Part shown: positions 23,400 through 34,399 of the stretch, piece by piece | Layout of the letters: each line of letters starts with the position of its first letter | Position numbering within the stretch: the stretch's first letter is position 1 | NCBI GenBank assembly: GCA_030867875.1 | Contig: JAOWCC010000019.1 | Coordinates: 32,345,976 to 32,409,975, forward strand | Source of the DNA: Actinernus sp. WN-2022 | Taxonomy: Eukaryota; Cnidaria; Anthozoa; Actiniaria; Actinernidae | Direction: 5' to 3' | Length of the DNA stretch: 64,000 bases | Made by a program: the position numbers and the translations under genes | The notes under the pieces: model-generated | The model's database searches: none | Told to the model about the DNA's origin: nothing | The model's input: the letters and a program-made list of their open reading frames with translations, nothing else

Positions 23400-24448
23400 T
23401 TCAAAAACGCTTCAAGAATGCAATGAAAGAAAGTCGCACATCTCAAGGGAATGGTTACTTAATGAACCATTGAACCTTTGTATTCACAACGCCATGCAAA
23501 ATATTCGAGTAATCACCGCCGGCAATTACGAATTTCTCAAGGGAAGGACATGAAGAAATTACCATACTATGTTGTTTGAAGCGGCGTTTCGCAATGCAAG
23601 AATAACCTGCACTTGAAGGAGTTGGTGTCGTAGTTTACCTCGATAAAGTTCAAGACTTGGAAAGCGATGTGACTGACATGACGGCAGACTCTAAATTTTT
23701 GGCTCCGGCACAAAATATGTAAGTTTAATGCATGTTTTTATTATTTTACGGCTTTGAGTTTGGTTTTAATAATTAAACTAAACAGTGGCTCAGTAAACAA
23801 GTAATGGTAGTTGGATAACTTCATTTTAAAAATATTATCTGTGTATCTCGGTAGTCTGCTGATATTAGTAAATTTAGTGCAAAATTTATTATCTAGGTAC
23901 CTTATGTTCCGTGTACTTTTTGCTATAGGATGAAACTTTATATAAAATTTCATGTTCATTAGTATTCTTGATATAAAGTCTTCATCCTAATTTGCATTCT
24001 TTTGTAATACCTTTGTACCCCATATTCCCCTGGTACCGAAATCAAAGCCCTCCCCGGGCTTTTTAGAATGATGAGATTTTATCAGGTATAAACGAGCATG
24101 CACGTGACTGATTTGCTTCATCTGATTGGAAAACATGCTCATTAATTATTCATGAGTTTTTGAAGACTTTTTAATACTTTTAAAAGTGTATCTAAACTTT
24201 TTTGAACTATAACTTTGTGTGTATTTTTATTTGCCTATTTTTTGTTCACGTTCACGTTTAACTCCTATAGGTGACACTTGGTTAAATAAAGTATTGTATT
24301 GTTTGAATTGAGTATAATTCACTTATGGTGTGAACCATTATGCCTGATTCATCAGCAGGTACGTAATTTTTATAGGCTTTCCTATAAATATGCTGTTCCT
24401 AAGGATTTTTAAAATTTGATTTCTAAGTAATAGATAAAGAATGAGTGG
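23400..24448. other. No gene; possible LINE 3' end at 24195-24310
   Basis: The segment near 24270-24300 (GACACTTGGTTAAATAAAG then TATTGTATTG) looks like the 3' end of a non-LTR element with a short simple tail. Nothing else is recognisable; frames here are AT-driven. Confidence 0.3.
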
Positions 24449-24549
24449 CCGATCTTTATCCGATTTACAAACTCGAGCTGAAAGCCGATCGTTATCCGAT
24501 TTACGAACTCGAGCTGAAAGCGAGAGTTTGTAAATCGGATAAAGATCGG
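24449..24549. repeat. Two direct 36-bp units plus inverted third copy
   Basis: CCGATCTTTATCCGATTTAC begins a 36-base unit that is repeated once directly (24485-24520); the remaining 29 bases are the inverse of the first unit. The structure can form alternative hairpins. Confidence 0.85.
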
Positions 24550-25170
24550 ACACGAATTATTTATCTTACTGATCAAACGTCTAGATGTAGAGAGTTATCA
24601 TTTCAGTTATTTTGGCGATACGACTTATTTTGGCCGAGAAAATCGAAGCCAAAGTTTATGTAAATCAGGATCACTTATCGGTCGGTGATTTCCTTTGTTT
24701 TTGCTTCATGAATTATTAATGAGTTTGATATGAGATACATGTCGCATAAAATCTAAATGTAAAAAGCCATCGGTCAATGCAGGTCTTGTCTTGAGAAATA
24801 TATAGTATAAGTATATAAACACACACGCGTGCTTTTCGCGCACTCTGATTGGTTAAATACTTCATCCGTCATTTAAAGGAGTTGTGTCACGGTGAGGGCC
24901 ACGCCTTTATCTTCCAGGCCTGAACGAGATTATTATATAAACTGACGACCCTAGCACACTGCACACGTGTGGGATGGATGAAATCAAAGGAAATCAGTGC
25001 AAATATGATCAACAAACTGTGCGTAGATCTAGTCTTCAAGGAAAATATTGCATATGATTTCAATCAAGCATTAAGGGAGGGGACTTTAACTGTTTTAAGC
25101 CAATTAACAGCAACCAATCGAACATTGATTCCAGACATGCACAAAACCATGACACAGCGCCTTTATCTAA

Positions 25171-25931
25171 AAGTGCATATGAAGCGAAAATTAAGTTGAT
25201 CTAATGTTAAAATGCTTTCGAAATGAGGAACAATAACATTTTCCGTTTGTCAACATCCCATCTCGTTTCAGAGATATTCAGGTTTTTGTAATATGCAAAT
25301 GAGATGACCTGTGACGTCATATTGTTTGCACAGCCTGGAGACAAATCACAAAATGAAGAATATCTCTGCAGATATTGAATAAAAACTACTGAAACTTTGC
25401 ACATGTATGACACTATGGAAAGTACACATCATTGTGCAAATTATGATGTTGCCATGGAAACTCTCATAGCCCCACGCACCTTTCACCTTGAACGTAAAAT
25501 TCCAATTTCTTTCCTTGTTACAAAAAATAAGTTGCTTAAACTACTCACATACAATGCCTACATTGTTCCAAATCTTATTTTGGACCCACACAAAAAAAAT
25601 TGTGTTTGACAAAGGAGAAATTACGGAAATTTGTATTATTTGTAGTGGAAGCCTGGGGCCAGAGTGTTTTCATGGCAACATCATAACTTGATGTGTATTT
25701 TCCATAGTACCAATACTTTTTATCCAATATTTGTAGAGATATTCTTCATTTGTGATTCGTCTCCAAGGCTGTGCAAACAATATGACGTCATAGCTCATCT
25801 CATTTGCATGTTACACAAACCTGAATATCTCTGAAACGAGATGAGATATCGACAAATAGAAAATGTCATTATTCCTCATTTAGAAAGCATTCTAAAATTA
25901 GCTCAACTTAATTTTCGCTTCATATGCACTT
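25171..25931. mobile_element. Inverted-repeat transposon, 761 bp, TAA duplication
   Basis: Arms of roughly 290 bases face each other, with ends AAGTGCATATGAAGCGAAAA and the inverse, and shared blocks CATATTGTTTGCACAGCCT and AATATCTCTG. TAA stands directly outside both ends (25168-25170 and 25932-25934). A 3-bp TAA/TTA duplication is known for PIF/Harbinger-type elements, which makes a non-autonomous member likely. The open frames inside carry no transposase motif. Confidence 0.75.
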
Positions 25932-25952
25932 TAATGCACTCAATTCACGCGT

Positions 25953-26650
25953 GATGATTTTTGAGATCGGCAAACTGAAATCTCCAACATGGAAATAACC
26001 ACTGTCATCTCAAAGAGCACCTATACATCAACAGTTTTGGAAAGTTTTAATAGCGTAGGATGAAATTCCGAAAATATATTTTAAAAGGATGGGATTTATA
26101 GACTTTTGTATGGGATTTTGCAGTCGCGCTATTCAGCCTCGGGTTTTTTTTCAGATTCAAAACCGCCATAACTATGTATACGCAGAGAAATGTAATTTCA
26201 TTTTCCAACTTCTACATAAATATGCTCTTTTAGAGGACATAGTTATTCCTCTTTAAAACCTTTAACTTTGACATTATGCAAATTAGTGTACGCATGACTG
26301 CAAACTCCCATACAAAAGTCAATAAATCCTATCCTTTTATTAAAATATATTTTCGAGATTTCATCCTATAGATGGTTTGCACTCAATCCCCAGAGATTCA
26401 AATGACAAAGGGCATGGCGGCCATGTTGGTGTACAGAACAAAAGAAGCTAACGAGGAAGCTGTTGTTAACTGTACACTAACATGGCGGCTATGACGTCAC
26501 GTGCGAAGGGTCCATACTGTTAAAACTTTCCAAAATTGTTGATTTATAGGTGCTCTTTGAGATGACAGCGGCTATTTTTACGTTAGAGATCCTAGTTTGC
26601 TGAACTATTTGAAATGACAGTAGCTATTTTTACGTTAGAGATCTCAGTTT
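25953..26650. mobile_element. Inverted-repeat element interrupted by a MITE
   Basis: The left arm (about 25960-26110) and the right arm (26310-26368 plus 26517-26650) are inverse copies, sharing GTCATCTCAAAGAGCACCTAT, TTTGGAAAGTTTTAATAG and AAAATATATTTT. The right arm is split by the MITE at 26369-26514; the left arm shows the uninterrupted sequence, so the MITE is the later insertion. Coordinates of the ends are approximate. Confidence 0.65.
26369..26514 (+). mobile_element. TAGATGG MITE, copy 3, inside another element
   Basis: A 146-bp copy with TA at 26367-26368 and 26515-26516. The empty target can be read from the opposite arm of the host element, which confirms both the insertion and the 2-bp duplication. 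Confidence 0.88.
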
Positions 26651-26852
26651 GCAAAGGGAGTCTTTGACAGCTATTATTTTGTGGCCAATCAAAGCACTCG
26701 CTCTAGGTCCCTCGCGTAAACCGCGCACTGTCGTATTGGCCGTTTCCCAAAAAGAGGCAGACAAACTAGTGAATATCGTTTCACGGTTCGTTTTCACTTG
26801 ACGCATATTTATTATGCTTTGCGCTTGTGCTTGCGTCGCTTGTAAAAAACAG

Positions 26853-27196
26853 GCTTCAGCACAAGAGTCCTCAACTGACTCGACGCAAGCACAAGAGTCC
26901 TTATTTCACAGTGGAAACAGGCTCGACGCAATTAAAAGCACAAGAGTTCTGATTTCACAGTGGAAACTGACTCGACGCAATTAAAAGCACAAGAGTTCTG
27001 ATTTCACAGTGGAAACCGACTCGAAGCAAGCACGAGAGTCTTGATTTCACAGTGGAAACTGACTCGACGCAAGCACAAGAGTTCTGATTTCACAGTGGAA
27101 ACTGACTCGACGTAAGCACGAGAGTTCTGATTTCACAGTGGAAACTGACTCAACGCAAGCACAATATTCCTTATTTCACAGTGGAAACAGGCTCGA
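26853..27196. repeat. 43-bp minisatellite, left part
   Basis: About eight units of the type CTCGACGCAAGCACAAGAGT plus TCTGATTTCACAGTGGAAAC and a few bases. Units here are more divergent (some with AATTAAAAGCAC in place of AAGCAC) than in the right part at 29031. The array is cut by the LINE at 27197. A reversed copy of the unit start lies just outside, at 26823-26838. Confidence 0.9.
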
Positions 27197-27558
27197 TAGA
27201 TAGATAGATAGATAACCTTTATTTAAACACGATTAATGTAAAAGCTGAAGGCTTGTGGGGTCGTGTAAAAGAAATGTATATAAAATTAAATAAAAACACT
27301 ATCAAATTGAGACGTATGTATATACATATATATACTATTTACAATATCAATATCAATAATGCTTAGGGCCAACGCCGGACTCCCCACGCGACGAACACCG
27401 TCCAAACAAAAGGCGGTGGAAGATCGAAGCGACCTCGCTATCATGTGTCCTAACGGCGCCCACCCCATGAAAAGCCCAACGCCTGCTCAAAGCTCAGATT
27501 AATAAAATCTTTGTGTATAATTTACAATCTATATAGTTAATAATAAGTAATACAACTT

Positions 27559-28233
27559 TTATATTTGATCTCTAAAGTTAGTAATATATAAATCCTTCAA
27601 CTCTAAATTTCGTAGTAGCTGAAGTGACATCAAAACTAAAATTCCCAAATGATTTCGAGCAGCTAAGATGGGATATTGTTTCTTTAAGACCAGTGTCGGG
27701 AGCGAATTGCGTGCCCTTAAGGCATAACCCTTTTTCCGTTTCAATACAATCGCCTTAATTAAAATATTCGGTAGACGTTCATCGTAAGCCTTATAAAACA
27801 GTTTAAAGATATCTAATTTATATTGAAAGAAAAGAGTGGACCATTGGGCGTGCTCTAAAACATCAGTAGAAGGCATGTCCTTTGGTAAATTAAATATAAT
27901 CCTAGCCGCTCTACAATGCATCCTTTCTATAGAGTTAAGAACTTCCTTATTACAACACGCGCCCCACAAGATTATGCCATATTTTACAGAAGGCAAAATG
28001 ACCTTAAAATAGAAATCCTGTAGAATTCTCTTAGATAAAAACCTAGAACGTTTTAATAAGTTTAATTTTGTGGCAAAACTCTTCTTAAGATCTAATGAAT
28101 GTGGTACCCAACTCAGTTTATGGTCCACAGTCATTCCTAGCAGACGCGGCGTTTCCGTAACCCACTTAAGGGTTGAGTTCCCCAAGAACACTGGAGGGGC
28201 TGAACCAACAAAGGTCCCCCTGCTAAACAGCAT
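27559..28233 (-). pseudogene. LINE ORF2, connection and C-terminal part
   Basis: A frame of about 224 codons covers LLGMTVDHKLSWVPHSLDLK, the part after the catalytic palm, through VKYGIILWGACCNKEVLNSI and the typical end with LRARNSLPTLVLKKQYPILA. In normal CR1/L2-like ORF2 this is continuous with the catalytic part upstream. Here a frame break separates them: the expected join KLTRHPGKSEAMLFSRG begins in a different frame just before 28233. Confidence 0.8.
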
Positions 28234-28332
28234 CGCCTCACTTTTACCTGGGTGTCGTGTTAATTTGTTATTATGACACCATTAGTACATGCAGTTCTTG
28301 AAGGGCCTTGTTTAGCTGCGCTATAGCCTTTT

Positions 28333-29030
28333 CTATTGTATCGCTGACACAAAAGATCGTAGTGTCGTCAGCATACCAGTATAAAGTGAACCCGAAACAA
28401 CAGATGATGGTAAATCGTTCGTAAACAAGGTAAATAATGTCGGACCTACGACAGAGCTCTGTGGAATTCCAAATGAGACCGGCAGCATTCCAGATTTAGC
28501 TCCATTTACCACCGTAAATTGCCGTCTTCCATTTAGATAGCTTTTGAGCCAGTCGAGAAATGTGCCCGTAATGCCAAAATGCCGTTGTAGCTTCGCTTCT
28601 AAGACAGTGTGAGAAACACTGTCAAAGGCCTTTTTAAAATCGACAAAGGCCACAGCCACAACCTTTCCGGCGTCAACAGCTTTTCTCCATTCCTCAGTCA
28701 GATGTATTAGCAACAGTTCAGTGGAGTGTCCAGGGCGGTATGCCCACTGCCTGTCTGACACTAAATCGTTGTCCTTGAATGTGTGCCGCACGAGTGTATC
28801 ATTCGCTTCGGACTCTAGTATCTTACTTGGCACACTAAGTATTGATACCGGTCGGTAATTACCTCTGTCAGATTCGTCGTCTCTTTTGAAGATTGGAGAG
28901 AGTCTAGCCGTTTTCCAACAAGAAAATACAGTCCCTCTCGCAATACTGTACCGATAGAGTCTGGTCAGAGGAGGGACAATGGCGTTCCCTGCTAACTTCA
29001 GAAGCTTCGGCGATATATTATCAGGGCCTG
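28333..29030 (-). pseudogene. LINE ORF2, reverse transcriptase core, frameshifted
   Basis: Motifs in order: AGPDNISPKLLKLA, GNYRPVSILSVPSKILE, VAFVDFKKAFDSVSH (first catalytic Asp), GIPQSSVVGPTLF (motif B; the usual QG is QS). The YADDT motif is intact in the DNA at about 28366-28380 but lies in another frame, so one frame break precedes it and a second follows. The copy cannot make an active enzyme. The reading frame upstream of 29030 belongs to the minisatellite, not the element. Confidence 0.85.
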
Positions 29031-29564
29031 CTCGACGCAAGCACAAGAGTCCTTACTTCACAGTGGAAACAGACTCAACGCAAGCACAATATTCCTTATT
29101 TCACAGTGGAAACAGGCTCAACGCAAGCACAAGAGTCCTTATTTCACAGTGGAAACAGGCTCGACGCAAGCACAAGAGTCCTTATTTCACAGTGGAAACA
29201 GGCTCGACGCAAGCACAAGAGTCCTTACTTCACAGTGGAAACAGGCTCAACGCAAGCACAAGAGTCCTTACTTCACAGTGGAAACAGGCTCGACGCACGC
29301 ACAAGAGTCCTTATTTCACAGTGGAAACAGGCTCGACGCAAGCACAAGAGTCCTTACTTCACAGTGGAAACAGGCTCGACGCACGCACAATATTCCTTAT
29401 TTCACAGTGGAAACAGGCTCAACGCAAGCACAAGAGTCCTTACTTCACAGTGGAAACAGGCTCGACGCACGCACAAGAGTCCTTATTTCACAGTGGAAAC
29501 AGGCTCGACGCAAGCACAAGAGTCCTTACTTAACAGTGGAAACAGGCTCGACGCAAGAACAAGC
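29031..29564. repeat. 43-bp minisatellite, right part
   Basis: About twelve highly similar units of CTCGACGCAAGCACAAGAGT with CCTTATTTCACAGTGGAAAC. Because 43 is not a multiple of three, all three frames cycle through the same peptide and stay open for up to 184 codons; these are not genes. A reversed unit start (CCTTGTGCTTGCG) follows at 29606-29618. Confidence 0.92.
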
Positions 29565-29796
29565 AATGACGCAAGCTAAAGCACAAGGATCAAAATGTTT
29601 CCTTTTCCTTGTGCTTGCGCCTGTTCGCGTTGTGCTCGTGAAAACCGGAATACAACGCAAGCACAAGGGAATCTTTGACAGCCAATCAAAACACTCATTC
29701 TAGTCCCTCTATTGTAAACCGATGACGGAAGCTGCAGAAAATACACGACCGGTAACTAGTGAATCTTGCGCTTATTTCACGGTTCGTTTACACTTA

Positions 29797-29890
29797 GGGA
29801 TGCAGGTTGGCGCAGTGGTAAAACACTCGCCTCTCACCGCTGCGATCCCGGGTTCGATTCCCGGCTCGGGCACCATATGTGAGTTAGGTT
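29797..29890 (+). mobile_element. tRNA-derived SINE head
   Basis: An A box (TGGCGCAGTGGTA, about 29808-29820) and B box (GGTTCGATTCC, 29851-29861) are spaced as in a tRNA, followed by GGCACCATATGTGAG. The ends do not form an acceptor stem. The same body, with GCGCCGTATGTGAG, continues at 52.5 kb. Only the 5' part of the SINE remains here. Confidence 0.7.
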
Positions 29891-30179
29891 CAAAACTCAG
29901 ATGGGGCAGATAATTGAATTATCTGCTAGCAGATAATACTTAGCAGATAATACTTAGCGCTCGAGTAAGCAAATACGACAATTTTACGGTAGAAGCAGGG
30001 CACTTATTTCGTTATTTTGAGCCATTTTAGCTATGTTTCTAGTCATTCTTTTCTCCTAAACTCGTAAAATAAATGCAATTTTTAGCTCGAATATGAAAGA
30101 AAACATCTTGAATCATGCAGAAATCCAATCGTAAACAAACCAATTTTATGCGGCGTTTCATTTAGCTTATTTTTTATTA

Positions 30180-31205
30180 TTTTATTTTATTTCAAGATTC
30201 GCCCAAAGGGCAGGTGTTGTATAATAGGACACGAGGTCCCCTACTAGATACAGAACACCGCTACCCCCACCTCTATAAGAACATCGTTACTCTAGCCCCA
30301 CCCTTACGCTACCCAGTTAAAAACATATGTATATGTGTGTAGAGAAATTAATGAAAATAATTTCTATATAGCAGCAAAGAAAAAAAGAAAAAAAACTTAG
30401 ACATATTCAAATGTATAAAGGTAAATGTATAAAGATAATAAATAAATAAATAATCAAGAATGTTAACTAACATCTACAAACCGACATAGCATTAATTCGA
30501 CGGCACTTAGGACATAATAGCTTGTACGTACGAATATTGTCAGAATCAAAAATTGTGTCGAGTCTTTCAAAGAAAAAAAGATTTAAGATCTTTTTTGAAA
30601 ATTCCGAGAGAAGTTTTAGATTTAACATCAACTGGTAAAGCGTTCCATGAGTGCACAATTCTGTTGAAAAATGAGTCTCTGAAAAGAGAAGTTCTTGATT
30701 TCTGTACATTAAGGTTGAGGCCTGATTCAGAGCGGCGACTACGAGTATTACAAAAAGATAAGTAACTGTGTATATCTAACTTGACATCGCCAGATTTACA
30801 TTTAAAGAAAAAAACAAGATCAAGGTATTCTAGCCAGTAATTAATGGGTAACAGGTTCTATCTCAGTAAACGTTCAGTATAGTTAAGGCCAGAGATTTTA
30901 CATATAAACCTAGTAGCTCTTCTGTGGATTTTTTCTATTACGATTACATTATAAATCAAAGACTATGGTGCCCAGACTTGAGAACAAAAGCACAGATTTG
31001 AGCGCACCAGAGAAATATATAACAGTTTCGAGGCGTCTTGATTTAAGTTTCCCGCACAGTTTCGCTTGATAAATCCTAACATTTTATTGGCTTTGGCAGT
31101 AATTACCATAATGTGGTCATTCCATTTCAAGTCTTTGGAAATTATGATGCTTCGTTTACGATAGCTTTCTCTTTTGCTAAAACTTGAGCTTAAAAATGTA
31201 TAATA
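30180..31205 (-). pseudogene. LINE relic, C-terminal reverse transcriptase and 3' UTR
   Basis: On the minus strand, pieces in several frames read SKDLKWNDHIMVITAKANKM, DASKLLYISLVRSNLCFCSQ, VWAP, and near the end VHSWNALPVDVKSKTSL and FFERLDTIFDSDNI. This order is the post-catalytic end of CR1-like ORF2. Multiple frame breaks mark an old copy. The 3' UTR extends to about 30180 and ends in an A-rich run on the minus strand. Confidence 0.65.
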
Positions 31206-31399
31206 AAACAATTATTGAATTCGGTTGTTTGGCTTTTTATCAGGCTAAAACTTTAATTTGTTCAAAAGATATATAAAGATATTTAGAGAGATTTTCGAGA
31301 TTTTTAGGGGAAAAAATGAGATTTTTAGAACTTCTTTTAAGAATATCCGGAAAGATTTTTAGGCCATTTTGGGGGATTTTTGTAGCAAAACCAACTTAA

Positions 31400-32170
31400 T
31401 ATAGAACCAACTTGAAATAAATCTTATTTTAAATAAACTAGCCCGTGTCTCAGTAAATAGAACGGACTGAAGAGTGAAGTAAGTTCTATATCCCTGAACG
31501 GGATTTTCCCGTTGAATGAACCATATAAAATGAGATATATAGAACCAACTTGAAACAAATCTTACTTATAAACTAGCCGGAGTCTCTAGATAGAAAGAAG
31601 TCATCGTCGAATATCTCTGAAGCGCTCAGGCAGTATAGATCAGTATAGTAACTCAGTGGCGGATCCAGGATTTGAAAAAGGGGAGTGACTATTTTGACCG
31701 GTACAGTTTCTGGTGCGAAATTTCTTACAAAATTTGAACGAATGTATTTTATTTTTACGAATTCTTATACAGAATGGGGGGGGGGGGGTGACATGTCACC
31801 CCCGTAACCACCCCTGGATCCGCCACTGTAACTGAGAGCTAGCTGCCAGGACTTCCCGCTGGATGAACCAACTGGACAAAAATGAACTGGAACGTAGAAC
31901 CAACTTGAAATAAATCTTACTTCAGTTTAAATATATTAACCGGAGTCTCTAGATAGAAAGAGTTAAGTCATATATCCCTGAAGCGATCAGGCAGTAAAGA
32001 ACTGCCATGACTTCCCGCAGCATGGATGAACCAACTGGGGATAAAGAACCAACTTGAAATAAATCTTAGTACTTAAGAACCTTGCCGGAGTCTCTACCTT
32101 AGAAAACGTTCTATATATATCCCTGAAGCACTCAGGATCAGAACCAACTGAGTATATTATAGAACCACTG
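31400..32170. repeat. Four imperfect repeats of about 150 bp
   Basis: The phrase AGAACCAACTTGAAATAAAT recurs at about 31402, 31541, 31894 and 32046 (the second with one change), each followed by a variant of GCCGGAGTCTCTA and by CTATATCCCTGAA. Units differ considerably, so this is an old tandem duplication. The second unit is split by the short transposon at 31654. Confidence 0.7.
31654..31828. mobile_element. CAGTGGCGGATCCAGG MITE, 175 bp
   Basis: Ends are CAGTGGCGGATCCAGG and its inverse CTGGATCCGCCACTG. TAACT stands directly outside on both sides (31649-31653 and 31829-31833). The terminal sequence is familiar from hAT-like MITEs in many animals, but hAT normally duplicates 8 bp, so the superfamily remains open. 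A run of 14 G lies in the centre. Confidence 0.85.
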
Positions 32171-32284
32171 TCTTGAAATAGGCCTACTCTGGAATAAGTC
32201 TCCATGCAGATTGAACACGTAGTAAGAATTAAAGCGAGGAAATAAAATTGACAGTCTCTTCAGTATCTGGCTCTCTTGACTTTC

Positions 32285-32418
32285 CTATTTCGCTATAAGC
32301 ATGTCATTTAGTTCAATCAGTGTATCAGTCCAACAAGCTGTACGGCCAGTAACGTGTTTTCCACATTCTGAAAGTGTCACGTTCATCTCTTGAACCCTTG
32401 AAATCCGCATTAGGAATA
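32285..32418 (-). CDS. Candidate terminal coding exon, unknown gene
   Basis: After a good acceptor (CACTAACATTTCAG on the minus strand) a 134-base stretch encodes, in the frame that needs one preceding base, 43 residues beginning FLMRISRVQEMNVTLSECG and ending with ELNDMLIAK and a stop. Its composition is that of a normal soluble protein, unlike the AT-driven frames around it. The two leading bases fit a phase-1 intron, the phase left by the candidate exon at 33348. I do not recognise the family. Confidence 0.35.
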
Positions 32419-33047
32419 CTGAAATGTTAGTGAATCGGAATGAGTAGTGACTTTTTTATTTCTTCTTGTAGGGCAAATATTTTCAGCGTGGCCAATTTTG
32501 GTTGCGTGTACATTGTGGCAGTCTCTTTGGACAATTCATAAGCTTGTGTTGGCGGGAATTTCTTACCGTGTATAGATTTAAATCATTTATTACGCCATAG
32601 GTCTGTAGCTTCTCACTACCGTTCAATTTAAATTACGTTGTCTTATAATATCGCCAATTCGTTTTGCGAAACCCGCCATTTTTATCCATTCAACAACATC
32701 AACTATATACACTTTCGCAAAATCCTCCGATTTCTCATACCTTTGCTGAAAATTCCAAGCTGAAAAGTACTAATAAATGACGGCCCTTTGAAAGACAATA
32801 CACTGACAATACTTTCCGGTCAGCTTCAACATTTCGGCATCCACGGTAATTCGTAAATCGCTACCGGCCGCTTGTCAAAATTTTACTCCGTACATCGCTG
32901 TATCCGTGACTTTATTCAAACCCAACTCACTCTTTCCGGCTTTATTTCAATTTCATCCCTGTTGATTTAAAAAGCGAACTAGCAACACTTTTCTTTGAAC
33001 ACTGATTGACGCTATATATATTTAGCGAGGGTCAACCGGTATCTAAG

Positions 33048-33097
33048 AGTATAGTGGCTCGTTATGATTCGAAGTATAGTGGCTCGTTATGATTCGA
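33048..33097. repeat. 25-bp direct duplication
   Basis: AGTATAGTGGCTCGTTATGA plus TTCGA occurs twice in direct succession. Confidence 0.9.
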
Positions 33098-33347
33098 AGT
33101 AAAGTCATTCGCAGTGGCGGTAGAATTTGGCGGAATCCCGGTAAAACATACCAGAGATGGCAGAACTTATGTAATGAAATATTCCGCCTGCATCTGAGTG
33201 GCAAAATAAGTTAAGAATGGACCGAAAAGTGTTCGATTACTTCGCGGTTGTCGTCGACTACTTATTTGTCCCCCTGCTAGAGCGTGCATTTACATGCATG
33301 CAAAAGGTTATCCCTGGCAGAAACATTACCCTATAGAGTACCCTTAC

Positions 33348-33450
33348 CAGTCATGTATTCGAAACCGGGAAACAAAATAGACTCTGCTACGAGGGTTACT
33401 CTATCTCTATGTAAATATACAGAACTCAAGCCCAACATTTCGTGGTTGAT
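33348..33450 (-). CDS. Candidate internal coding exon, unknown gene
   Basis: The minus strand carries an open frame reading MLGLSSVYLHRDRVTLVAES and then LFPGFEYMT up to a strong donor, ACTG|GTAAGG, at 33347. The phase at the donor matches the candidate terminal exon at 32418. The 5' limit is uncertain; possible acceptors lie at 33421-33460. I do not recognise the protein. Confidence 0.3.
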
Positions 33451-34134
33451 CCGCGTTCTGCCGCAATTTACCTTTTTCTCTGAGTATAGACCGTTCTTGG
33501 GGAAAATGTAACTAATTAGTAATTAGTTTAGTAAACCAAATTCACTTGAAAATCTAACCATTTACAGACGTCGAATAACGATGTAAAAGTCTGTCAAATG
33601 TTTGTAAGATGTGAGTATTTTACAGACATTTATAGACTTTATATAACGTTTGGAAAGCATCTGTAGCTGTACAAATGCACAAACATTTTACAAACAATTT
33701 TTAAAAACAGTGTAACATGTCTCTAACTAAGATATGCTTATACACTGACTTTTTGTATAATTCTCTAAATGTATTAGTACCGATACTGTGTAACGGCACA
33801 TAACAAACATTTTTACAAATATGGCATCAGTCAGATATTTAACAAACATTGTACAAAATCTTTAAAATGCAAAATGTTCACATTTTACCAACATTTTAGA
33901 CTTTTACATAAGGAGTTATCGTTATATTTTTCTAGTGAATGAGAGTCAATAAAACATATACATACAGTGGCAAGTTCAAGAAAGAATACACAGCGAAAAG
34001 CAATATTAGTAAAACATAGCGAAAGACTCAATGGAAAGAGAACGACGAAGGAGGAATCTCTGACAGCAAGGTAAAGAAAAATGTATTGAGATCAGTGATA
34101 ACTTTTCAAATTCTAGATATTTATATTCTCTTAC

Positions 34135-34398
34135 CGGCCATTGTAATCGTGGTTTAGCCCGTGCGCCAACTCCTGTTCAATCATCTGAGCTATTCCTGAA
34201 TATTTATTACATCTTTTTTGACACCAGATACCGTAGTTTGCCTACGTACTGCCGACGATCATTTCCCATAACTAACGCAAATAGAAGCATTTCGTCTGGT
34301 TTGTTCACGTCTTCAGTGGTATCAGCTATATGATGTCTACCGTGAAGAACACTCGTCACCACGCACAGTAGGCGGTAAAGGAACCAGGACAGTGATAG
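34135..34398 (-). other. Candidate spliced exon, possibly 5' UTR with start codon
   Basis: The minus strand has a strong acceptor (TTGTCCTTACAG) before 34398 and a strong donor (GCCG|GTAAGA) after 34135. No frame is open through all 264 bases, but ACAATGGCCG right at the donor is an excellent start context (ATG at 34141). One reading is a transcribed leader exon with the first codons at its end. The 67-codon frame at 34207-34410 ends in TAA followed by AATAAA; whether it is used is unknown. Confidence 0.25.
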
Positions 34399-34399
34399 C

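Larger units (their letters stand above)
27197..29030 (-). mobile_element. CR1/L2-like LINE, 5'-truncated, inserted in minisatellite
   Basis: The minus-strand element has a 3' tail of TATC units (GATA on the plus strand at 27197-27213), a 3' UTR, and ORF2 remnants. CTCGA occurs directly outside both ends (27192-27196 and 29031-29035), a probable 5-bp target duplication inside the 43-bp array. The endonuclease and the start of the reverse transcriptase are missing, as expected for 5' truncation. The clade call rests on general sequence character. Confidence 0.85.

Noticed and set aside
28979..29703. Three overlapping 157-184 codon repetitive proteins
   Set aside because: All three frames show the same peptide because the 43-bp unit shifts frame at each copy. 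No start, splice or composition signal supports translation.
29797..29874. Functional tRNA gene
   Set aside because: A and B boxes are present, but the ends do not pair into an acceptor stem and the sequence continues into a SINE body.
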